From Halioxenophilus sp033283405 (GTDB taxonomy: Bacteria > Pseudomonadota > Gammaproteobacteria > Pseudomonadales > Cellvibrionaceae), in NCBI RefSeq assembly GCF_033283405.1, contig NZ_JAWMQR010000011.1:100145-164144 (forward strand): 64,000 bases of DNA, read 5' to 3'. The notes beneath the pieces are model-generated. The model saw only the letters and a program-made list of their open reading frames with translations. It was not told the DNA's origin and searched no databases. The translations under genes were made by a program, and so were the position numbers. Positions within the stretch are counted from its first letter, which is position 1, and each line of letters begins with the position of its first letter. Below, one piece after another: positions 36,801-44,043 of the stretch.

Positions 36801-38920
36801 TGGCCAATATGAGCCATGAAATCCGTACTCCGCTCAATGCCGTGTTGGGCCTGCTGCAGCTGCTACGTCGCACCTCGCTCGACGTCCAGCAGACCGGCTA
36901 CGCCCAGAAAGCCGAGACCGCCGCCAAATCGCTGCTCGCCCTGCTCAACGATATTTTGGACTTCTCCAAGATCGATGCCGGCAAGCTGAGCCTCGATCCC
37001 CACCCGTTTGAGCTGGCCGAGCTGCTCGACGAGCTAGCCATTATTCTGGCCGGTAATCTCCAGCAGGACTCGGTGGCGCTGGTGTTTGATATCGCCCCGG
37101 AGCTGCCGGCAAGGCTGGTGGGTGATGCGCTGCGTCTGCAGCAGGTGCTGATCAACCTGGCCGGCAACGCGCTCAAATTCACCAGCCAGGGTTATGTGCT
37201 GGTGCGCATTGAACCGGTGCCGGGCGCGCAGCGGTTAAACAGCATCCGCTTCGAGGTACAGGACACCGGCATCGGCATCGACGCCCAGCAGCAACGGCGG
37301 CTGTTTCAGGGCTTCGAGCAGGCGGAGGCCTCCACCTCCCGTCGCTTTGGTGGCACCGGCCTGGGGCTCGCCATCTCCAAACATTTAGTCGACTTAATGG
37401 GCGGCGAGCTGCAACTGCAAAGTGAAAGTGGCGTTGGCAGCCGCTTCTGGTTTGACCTCACCTTCAACGACTTCAGCGACCAACCCATGGCCGAGCGGCT
37501 GGCTGCTTTGGTCGGCCGCAAGGTGGTGTTGATGGTGCGTCAACCCCAGGTGCGCGCAGCGCTCTGGCGCCAGTTGGAGTACCAGGGCTTGGAGGTGTGG
37601 GTGGTGCAGGAGCTTGCCGAGGTGCTGGGCCAGGGTGCCCGCTTTGAGTTGGTGATTACCGATCAGCCGTTGGCCGACCACAGCCGTCTGCAGCGCGTGG
37701 CTGAAACACTCTCGGCACAGATAATCCTGCTGCAGGCGAGTGGCCAGCTGGAAACGGCCAGTAATCCGGCGCTGATCCGGCAGCCCTTCTTGCCGGCGCA
37801 AATCGTACAGAGCCTGGGCCGGGTGGTGCTGGGTGACGCGGCCAACGAATCACTGCAGCTACTCCCCGCTGACCAGCCCCTGGCCGGTCTCACTCTGCTG
37901 GTGGTGGAGGATAACGCCATCAACCGGCAGATTGCGGATGAGCTGCTCACTCAGGCCGGTGCCCGGGTTGTGCTGGCGGCCAGCGGTGGCGAAGGAGTGG
38001 CCAGGGTGGTGGCCGGCGACCCGCCCTTTGATGCGGTGTTGATGGATATGCAGATGCCCGACATGGATGGCCTGGAGGCGACCCGGCAGATTCGGGCCCG
38101 CCCAGAGTACCGCCAGCTGCCGGTTCTGGCCCTCACCGCCAATGCCAGCCAGGCCGATCGCGAGGCCTGCCTGGCGGCCGGTATGAATGGCCACCTGGCA
38201 AAACCGATCCTGCTTGAGGCGGTGATTGCTACACTTCTTGAGGTGACCGGAAAAAGCCGGTCCGAACGGCCATCACTGGCCGGGGACAGCCATAGCCAAG
38301 CGGAGGTAGACGCTATAAAACTTATTGAAGACTATGCGACGGTTATCGGCCGTTTTGGCGGCAACGAGAAGCTGTTTGCCAAAATGCAGCCCAAGTTTGC
38401 GCCAGAGATGGCCAAGCAACTGGAGCAGTTGAGCAGCGCAGTGGCGGCCGGTGACGTTGCCGCCAGCCGCGCCGCACTGCACACCGTGAAGGGTGTTGCC
38501 GCCACTGTAGGGGCCAGCCGCTTGATGCAACGGGCGGCGGATTTGGAGCTGATATTCAAGTGCGAGCAACCACCGGCACCGGGCGGATGTATTACCCCGG
38601 CGGTATTGGCCGAGCTGGCGACCCTGGTTGCCGATAGTGACTCGGCCTTAGCGGCGCTTTTACCTGCGGCGGTCGCGCCCGAGCCGGTTGCCTCGATGGC
38701 CTCGGTAATGGTGGCCGATGCCACACTGCGTGAAAACCTGGCTCATCTGCGCAAGTTTTTAGCTACTGACAACCTGCAGGCTCTGGACGAGGTGGAGTCG
38801 CTCTGTCGCAACCTGGCACCGGAGCAGCAGCAGAAGCTCTCCCCCGTGATTGATCACGTGCAAAGTCTGGCCTTTGGTGAAGCGCTGCAGGCTTTGGATA
38901 CCTTGCTGGAAGAGATCTGA
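33824..38920 (+). CDS. CHASE-PAS5 hybrid sensor histidine kinase with REC and Hpt
   Basis: 1698-residue inner-membrane phosphorelay kinase, GTG start. Helix 1 (about 10-30) and a second helix (about 280-300) enclose a CHASE-like periplasmic sensor. Five PAS domains follow (about 315-430, 460-570, 585-700, 710-830 and 845-970). Then come HisKA with SHEIRTPLNAVLG (His998), HATPase_c (NLAGNALKFTSQG, DTGIGID, FGGTGLGLAISK), REC with VLMDMQMPDMDG (Asp1408) and Lys in HLAKP, and an Hpt domain with LHTVKG (His1553). All phosphotransfer residues are present, so an ArcB/BarA-like relay is predicted. A REC-GGDEF gene begins 4 bp downstream and is a natural output. Confidence 0.94.
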   Translation: MPKSHRLSALHWASLIVLVGILASAAAGWWIGQRNQVVINDYLAQHHSQLQNDIAARLRLYQYGLKSIASDIDNANHNEVVAAVQKLNDNHSLTTEFPGALGFGFAERSPSVGEWPVVAVAPQALNEALLDFDFARYPAIRYAADTALQQGALRLAPLDEIPNLAGGRQLLLLMPVYHGEQRPRSLSQRQQLLLGWAFVVVALDDAFSDLWLDSRFLRLRLSDVSNPDSPLLYYQSASLVDNVLAQIDNEQEFYGRLWRVELQAFPNLVQQLNLPSPTGVFLTGLVICLLLAALVEKVVESRLQRADTDAIRRRMAALIDATPDGVVTTDLQGRISDWNRGAEALFGYSAEEVLGRSLTQLIVPEGLRHEEELLFARLRQGESIANIRSRRQCKDKLTVYVSISMTPMSDHAQVNAVAMVFRYIGDEMVEQQQIEAKNRSLESLANLRSRELESSRQFMRALLDAIPPAVAYLDRNRELLLVNKAFAAMFSKSVDELVGASLPEQVHPGVLERTEQLLDKALAGASQTVENSYNLGDGQHARYLSHFIPDRRDDEILGLYLITYDVTELYESRQQLSQAVRENEALLNSINEQMAYAQATVNGELTFVNDNYCRSLGQNQSTLLGSRLKLFASDTATTPLWPEIIAAIEAGHCWQGQMCEHHSDGSWVWFQGVAAPAFDIHGKLDHLILLRLDITHSKSAERDQEQFNLLFRSILNIAAPVAIIATDPQGVITVFNRGAENLLGYRAAEVVQQTSFASLADGQDLANLNHSKTPAEPLLGQGFERFRQTLDDSGLARSHNYFRRRDQSDFVASLTLSRLTDEQGEVSGYLAVVLDISQEVNNYQALIKTRDQLAIASEVADLGVWVWDPATNLIEWNARMREIYHLSEVDHPQISYDDWRACILPDDRAELDARLQAAMANRGDFDGVFHIMLPEGGVRAVQVAAHFDRTDDGRVFSVTGINRDITEQLQVERSLREAKLGAESSSQAKSQFLANMSHEIRTPLNAVLGLLQLLRRTSLDVQQTGYAQKAETAAKSLLALLNDILDFSKIDAGKLSLDPHPFELAELLDELAIILAGNLQQDSVALVFDIAPELPARLVGDALRLQQVLINLAGNALKFTSQGYVLVRIEPVPGAQRLNSIRFEVQDTGIGIDAQQQRRLFQGFEQAEASTSRRFGGTGLGLAISKHLVDLMGGELQLQSESGVGSRFWFDLTFNDFSDQPMAERLAALVGRKVVLMVRQPQVRAALWRQLEYQGLEVWVVQELAEVLGQGARFELVITDQPLADHSRLQRVAETLSAQIILLQASGQLETASNPALIRQPFLPAQIVQSLGRVVLGDAANESLQLLPADQPLAGLTLLVVEDNAINRQIADELLTQAGARVVLAASGGEGVARVVAGDPPFDAVLMDMQMPDMDGLEATRQIRARPEYRQLPVLALTANASQADREACLAAGMNGHLAKPILLEAVIATLLEVTGKSRSERPSLAGDSHSQAEVDAIKLIEDYATVIGRFGGNEKLFAKMQPKFAPEMAKQLEQLSSAVAAGDVAASRAALHTVKGVAATVGASRLMQRAADLELIFKCEQPPAPGGCITPAVLAELATLVADSDSALAALLPAAVAPEPVASMASVMVADATLRENLAHLRKFLATDNLQALDEVESLCRNLAPEQQQKLSPVIDHVQSLAFGEALQALDTLLEEI

Positions 38921-38924
38921 GCTG

Positions 38925-39878
38925 ATGTTGGAAAGCACTGAGTTGCAGGCCAATGGCCAGCGCCCAAAATTACTGATCGTTGACGACCAACAGATCAATA
39001 TCCGGATTCTGCACGAGCTGTTTCGCGACGAGTTTGAGATTTTCATGACCCTCGACAGCAGTAGCGTGGTGGCCAAGGCGAAAGAGCTCGCCCCCCATCT
39101 GGTGCTGCTCGACATCGAAATGCCGGGGATCAATGGTTACCAGGTCTGCCAGCTGCTGAAGGCGGATCCCGGCACGGCCGATATCCCAGTCATCTTCATT
39201 ACCGCCCACTTCAGCGAGGCTGACGAGGTGCGTGGGTTTGAGGTGGGTGCCGTCGATTTTATTCACAAGCCGATCAATAAGGTGATTACCCAGGCCCGGG
39301 TCAGAAATCATATCAACGCCAAGCTACAGGCCGACCGCCTACGGCAGATCGCTCTGGTGGATGGTCTGACCGGAGTCGCCAACCGCCGCAAGCTGGATCA
39401 GGAGTTGCAGCAGGCCTGGGGTCACTGCACCCGGGAGCAGGTTCCACTCTCGTTATTTATGATCGACGTCGACTGTTTTAAGCACTTTAACGACACCTAT
39501 GGCCACCAGGCCGGTGATGGCTGCCTGCAGGCCATTGCCGCCACCCTGCGTAAAACCCTGCGCCGTTCCTACGATATTGTCGCCCGTTATGGCGGCGAAG
39601 AGTTCGCTTGCATACTGCCCAATACCGATGCCGCCGGTGCACTGCTGCTCGCCCGGCGTATTCGGGAGCGGGTGCGGGAGCTCGCTATTGAGCACCAGGC
39701 CTCCAAGGTGGCGGAGGTGGTAACCGTCAGCGTCGGCGCTGTTACGGTGATACCAACGCCAGATGCCAACAGCGACGAATTGCTGATGCAGGCCGACAAA
39801 ATGCTCTACGAGGCGAAGGTCCAGGGGCGTGACCGGGTCTGTTGTCGCGAACTCAATTCGCGCGCGCGGGTGATTTAG
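38925..39878 (+). CDS. Response regulator diguanylate cyclase (REC-GGDEF)
   Basis: 317 residues. The REC domain (about 10-130) has LIVDDQ, phospho-acceptor Asp63 in VLLDIEMPGING, and Lys in DFIHKPI. The GGDEF domain (about 150-310) has DGLTGVANRR and the intact catalytic signature RYGGEEF. An RxxD inhibitory site (RSYD) lies exactly five residues before it, so product feedback is expected. It makes c-di-GMP when phosphorylated. It starts 4 bp after the hybrid kinase stop, strongly suggesting one operon and direct phosphotransfer, probably from the kinase's Hpt. Confidence 0.95.
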   Translation: MLESTELQANGQRPKLLIVDDQQINIRILHELFRDEFEIFMTLDSSSVVAKAKELAPHLVLLDIEMPGINGYQVCQLLKADPGTADIPVIFITAHFSEADEVRGFEVGAVDFIHKPINKVITQARVRNHINAKLQADRLRQIALVDGLTGVANRRKLDQELQQAWGHCTREQVPLSLFMIDVDCFKHFNDTYGHQAGDGCLQAIAATLRKTLRRSYDIVARYGGEEFACILPNTDAAGALLLARRIRERVRELAIEHQASKVAEVVTVSVGAVTVIPTPDANSDELLMQADKMLYEAKVQGRDRVCCRELNSRARVI

Positions 39879-39950
39879 TCTATCCACCAACCAGGCCAGC
39901 CTGGGCTTGGCAAATCGTTGGGCTGAGCCGATTGCCGGCACCACAAATGC

Positions 39951-39976
39951 GAAGAGGCGCCAGTTGACGCCTCTTC
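39951..39976. terminator. Hairpin between convergent cyclase and subtilase genes
   Basis: A perfect 9-bp stem GAAGAGGCG/CGCCTCTTC with an 8-nt loop is centred in the 143-bp convergent spacer. No long T tract follows, so its activity as a bidirectional terminator is likely but not certain. Confidence 0.55.
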
Positions 39977-40021
39977 TCTCTCCGATATTTCCGATTTTTC
40001 TGCTGACGTTTACGCTGCTGG

Positions 40022-41758
40022 TTACTCGGCCACCAGCGTAACGCCTGAGTAGGCCCGATAACCGTAAATGCTGATATACCAGGTGCCGGCAGCCGGGTTG
40101 CTGATGGTGCAGCTCTCATCGTTGCCATTCAGGTAGGGGCGGCAGTCGTAGCGCCGACGGCTGGGGGCAGCGTCGTAGCGTACGTAGAGGTCGGCATCGC
40201 CGCTGCCACCACTGATACTGGCGGTGAGTGTGCTGGTACCGGCTGGCACCTCAATGACAAAGTCCTGCCAACTGTTGCGGCTGCCGGAGAGGTTGGCTTC
40301 GTAGAGTCCGGTGGTGCCGCCACCGCCACCACCGCCGTCGCCGCCACCGGCAACATAAGCCACTGCCGCAGCGGCATCGACAATACCGGCGCCGCACTGG
40401 TTGCAGGTACCGGGGAAGTCCCGGGCGGTTGCTTTCAGGGCTGTTTCCACCTCATCGGGGGTGATACTTGGGTCCACGGAGTAGAGCAGGGCGACGGTAC
40501 CCACCACATGCGGGGTCGCCATACTGGTACCTTGGTAATAAGCGTAGCTGTCGGTTCCGGGGGTGGTGGCGCCGTCATTGAGGGTCGATAACACTCCGTT
40601 GGCGGTGCCGGTAGACATGTCGCCCCCCGGTGCCGCCACATCCACCACACTACCGTAGTTGGAGTAGTAGGCTTTGGCGCCGGTACGGCCGGTGGCGGCT
40701 ACCGTGATCACCCCGGAGCAGTTGGCGGGGGTGGCGTTGGCGGCGTTGGTGTTGGCGTTGCCCGCCGCCACCACCACGGTGGTGCCCAGACTGCGGGCGG
40801 TGTTGATCGCCGCCTGAGTGGTGCTGCCACAGCTGCCGCTGCCACCCAGGCTCAGGTTGAGCACCTGGGCCGGATTGCTGTTGGCCGGCAGGCCGCTGAC
40901 ACTACCGCCGGCGGCCCAGATCATGCCATCGGCGATATCGGAGGTGTAACCCCCGCAGCGGCCCAACACGCGCACGGGGACCACCTTGGCGCTGTAGGCG
41001 ATTCCCGCTACGCCCAGACCGTTATTGGTCACAGCGGCGATGGTGCCGGCGACGTGGGTGCCGTGCCAGCTACTGTCGTAACCCGGGTCCTGGGTGGAGC
41101 AGGTGCCGGCGGAGCTCCAGTCGCCGGGGTCGGTGGCGTCACTGTCGCGGCCGTCGCCATCCACCGAGACAAAGGTATCGCTGATCATGTCGTAGCCGGG
41201 TAGCAGGTTGGCGGCCAGGTCGGCGTGGGGACGGTAACCGGTATCGATCACGCCCACCACCACTCCGGCGCCACTGGTCACATCCCAGGCGGCCGGCAGA
41301 TTGAGGCCGCCGGTCGCTTCATAGTAGTGCCACTGGGAGCTGTAGAGTGGGTCGGAGGGGGTAGCCAAGGGGTGCATCAGCAGGTCGGGCTCGGCGTACT
41401 CAACATCGGCACGGGCGCTCAATTCGGCCACCACGGCGCTGACATCGGCGGCTGTTTTGAAGCCGCCCAGGGCTAATACCTGAGCGCCGTTGGCTGTGCG
41501 GCGCACATGGCTGAGGCGCAGGCCGCTGTTGGGTGCCAACTGCTCCAGGTTGCCACTGGCAATGGTGGCACCAGTCAGGCCGGTGGCTGAAGCTTTGAAC
41601 TTGACGATAATGCGGTCCGTCAGAGCCTCGGTCTGATTGGCTGTTGCTTGAGCGGCGGTCAGCGGTGCTGCGGCGTTGGCCGGTTGCGAGGGTAGCGTGA
41701 ATGCGAGTGCCAGCATGGGCAAACTGAGCAGCCAGCGCTTACTGTGGTTTCTCTTCAT
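40022..41758 (-). CDS. Secreted subtilisin-like (S8) serine protease with PPC domain
   Basis: 578-residue extracellular protease. A Sec signal peptide (to about PANA, residue 29) is followed by an inhibitor-type propeptide (about 45-125, DRIIVKFK...YAEPDLLMHP). The S8 catalytic domain has Asp172 (VVGVIDTGYRPH), His235 (SWHGTHVAGTIAA) and Ser412 (GTSMATPHVVGT), and the oxyanion Asn region VVVAAGNANTNAANATPANC. A Gly-rich linker (GGGDGGGGGGG) leads to a C-terminal pre-peptidase domain (about 490-578), usually removed during maturation. Unlike paralogue B of the cytochromes, it lacks a GlyGly-CTERM tail. Monocistronic. Confidence 0.95.
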   Translation of the reverse strand: MKRNHSKRWLLSLPMLALAFTLPSQPANAAAPLTAAQATANQTEALTDRIIVKFKASATGLTGATIASGNLEQLAPNSGLRLSHVRRTANGAQVLALGGFKTAADVSAVVAELSARADVEYAEPDLLMHPLATPSDPLYSSQWHYYEATGGLNLPAAWDVTSGAGVVVGVIDTGYRPHADLAANLLPGYDMISDTFVSVDGDGRDSDATDPGDWSSAGTCSTQDPGYDSSWHGTHVAGTIAAVTNNGLGVAGIAYSAKVVPVRVLGRCGGYTSDIADGMIWAAGGSVSGLPANSNPAQVLNLSLGGSGSCGSTTQAAINTARSLGTTVVVAAGNANTNAANATPANCSGVITVAATGRTGAKAYYSNYGSVVDVAAPGGDMSTGTANGVLSTLNDGATTPGTDSYAYYQGTSMATPHVVGTVALLYSVDPSITPDEVETALKATARDFPGTCNQCGAGIVDAAAAVAYVAGGGDGGGGGGGTTGLYEANLSGSRNSWQDFVIEVPAGTSTLTASISGGSGDADLYVRYDAAPSRRRYDCRPYLNGNDESCTISNPAAGTWYISIYGYRAYSGVTLVAE

Positions 41759-43463
41759 AACAGTCCTCTTTGCGTGGTTACAGACATCGGTGGGTGGAAA
41801 ATGGCAACAGCAGGCCCTGCAGAAGCACTGTTCCGCATAAGTAGCTCTGGCATACCGCCGTCGAAATTAAACCAGGCGCTGGCAGCAGGACTGTTGCGCC
41901 CAGGGCACTCCTTGTAGGGATTGCCTGGGTCGCTGTCTAAAGCTATCTGGACAGTCCACCTGCGCCTCTTTGGTTACTGCCGGCAGAGGTGCGGCCGGCT
42001 AGGGATTCACCAATAAACGGTGCGAGGTGGTTAACGTTGGTATACCGCCTGCGCTAATTTATTGGTCATCTTTGTTAGGCGCTTCTATTGGCCTCTTTTA
42101 TTGGCCTCTTTTATTGGGTTCGGCATTTTGGTCTCCTAGCCGTTACCGGCGGTAAATGCCTACGCGGCCTTTTGGCTGCTCTGTTTTTAACTCATCACCT
42201 TTGACGGGGCGTTACTTGCCCAGCGTCATTTGCCATGTGCCGCTTGCTCGATTTTTCCGATCATCTCGGCTAAACCAATTGCTCCTGTGTGAGTGTGGGC
42301 AAGTAAGGTGTGCGGGTAAGGCTTATTACGAAAACACTGTTAGCAACAACAGAACTGCCATTGCCAATATCGTTAGGCTCATTGCCATTTGCTTCCGTAT
42401 TTATTTCGATTTTTTGCTATTGCTAACCGCTGCTTACGGTAGAGTGCCGACCGTCATCCTACTGCGGTGGCGCCACAAATTTTGCAATGGCGTGACAGTT
42501 GTATTCAGTCGATATTGTTGTCAACTCTGACTAAAACTCCATGCCGCCCTAAAACAATTTTTGATAAGCCTGCCGAAATCATCCGCACCTGCCAATTTCA
42601 GCAGAAAAGTAGGCTTTTAACGGTTCTCTGTTTGCAGTTACATGAGAGTCTGCTAACACTAAATTTAGGTTCACTGTTTTTTGCCTAACTGCACTGCTTT
42701 TTCCGGCAAAAAGTAATTGGTTGTCGGTGCCTGTTAGAGTCAGGTTGCAAAGGCGAATGTGTAGTAAACGAGGCGGTAACGGCTTTCCTCACTCGCAAAA
42801 ATAGCAGTATTGGTAAAATGTGTGCTCTTTAACCCTATTGCGGGCGTGTTAATAAACACGATTTTTTGTTAGTGCCAGTTTCGCTACCAGATTGTAGCGG
42901 TGGCGTTAAATTTCTCTGACGGTAAAGCGAAAAACCATTGGTCGCCGGCGAGAGTGCTTAAAACTCGGGTTGTAAAATGGGCAGTCCATTGGTTAATGGT
43001 TGCAATTTTATGCGCCAATAAGATTTTTTTGTGAACCAAGCCCAGTGCTTTTGAAATTTTTATGTCGAAAGGTTTTAAAAGTCTGGAGGTGGACTGGATG
43101 TCTGCCAAAGATTGGCTCAGTGGTTGCCTTTGTTGGCTGAGCTCTTCAGTGAATGCAGTGACTAAATTGCGCATTTGGTTATAATTGCACGCTGTCCAAT
43201 GGTTGTTCGTTGGGATTTTAATTGTTGGGCTGACGTTGCCGGCGCGAAAAAGCACTGGTTGATGATTCCAATGGCTGGAGTGACTTGGGGTTATTGGAAA
43301 AAGGTACGGCCCCTAGCCATGCCTTTACTAACGAACGGCTTTGGAGCGCCTAAGTTAAAATGTCTTCTCTGCAGAGCTTTCTGCCTATCAGCCCTAGTGC
43401 CTGTTCAGCAAACGATCGCAGTAATTGCACCTACAGTTTCCTGCGCGGGGTCATCACATCGTG
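41759..43463. other. 1.7-kb region without a supportable gene
   Basis: The stretch becomes AT-richer than its surroundings. Open frames of up to about 125 codons exist on both strands but show no family resemblance, no good ribosome-binding site and a composition unlike the neighbouring genes. An imperfect 13-bp tandem repeat (CTCTTTTATTGGC, about 2.5 copies, 42083-42118) is present. I looked for a c-di-GMP (GEMM) riboswitch in the protease leader and did not find the conserved core. Confidence 0.5.
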
Positions 43464-44033
43464 ATGTATCGGCCAATCGGTAGCACTGGCAAATTGTTCG
43501 GTCGCCGCTGGTTTGTCGCGATTTTCATCTCCACTATTACTCTCCTCTGTGGCTTTTTCTCAAGCTTTTCTGTCGCCGAAAGTCGTTCCGAAGCGGAAGT
43601 TCGAGCGGCGGTTATCGCCGGTCTGTTGCGTTTTACCCATTGGCAAAATCCGGGCAATGGTCGCATCTGTATCGTTGGTGATGCGCCCAGTGCTGCGGTT
43701 TTGCTACAGGCGGCCGATAAAATTCGCCTCGCTGGCGAGCCGGCCAGTGTTGAGCGGGTAAAAGATTTCACGACCACGGCGGAGTGTCAGGTAGTGGTGA
43801 TAGGGCCACTGCCGGCCAACACTTTGGCAAGCTACAGCAAGCCGCCGGAGGCCAACCAGCTGGTCATCTGTGATAAGTGCGATAACAGTCGTCAGTTCGT
43901 CGATATCGAATTGATTCTGCGCAGTGGTCGCATGGCTTTTAATGTCCATCTGTTCGATCCCGATACCTCTCCCATTCAATTCGGCTCTGCCATGCTGGAG
44001 TTGGCCAACAGTATCGAGGTACACAAACATTAA
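43464..44033 (+). CDS. YfiR-like periplasmic protein (DUF4154)
   Basis: 189 residues from the ATG at 43464, with an N-terminal hydrophobic signal ending near FSVAES. The DUF4154/YfiR fold shows EVRAAVIAGLLRFTHWQNPG, ICIVGDAPSAAVLLQ, CQVVVIGPL, LVICDKCDNSRQFVDIELILRSGRMAFNVHLFDP and the C-terminal FGSAMLELANSIE. In Pseudomonas YfiR is the periplasmic repressor of a membrane diguanylate cyclase. The next gene here encodes just such a membrane c-di-GMP enzyme, so the same pairing is inferred. Cys residues in CDKCD may form a redox-sensitive disulphide. Confidence 0.85.
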   Translation: MYRPIGSTGKLFGRRWFVAIFISTITLLCGFFSSFSVAESRSEAEVRAAVIAGLLRFTHWQNPGNGRICIVGDAPSAAVLLQAADKIRLAGEPASVERVKDFTTTAECQVVVIGPLPANTLASYSKPPEANQLVICDKCDNSRQFVDIELILRSGRMAFNVHLFDPDTSPIQFGSAMLELANSIEVHKH

Positions 44034-44043
44034 TAACGCGACG

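Noticed and set aside
41759..42060. c-di-GMP (GEMM) riboswitch in the subtilase leader
   Set aside because: Some short matches occur, but the conserved GCAAAGCC core and the paired GGTAGC segment are absent.
42156..43255. Two ~124-codon frames (42156-42530 plus, 42884-43255 minus)
   Set aside because: No family resemblance, atypical residue composition, no start signals; kept as non-coding.
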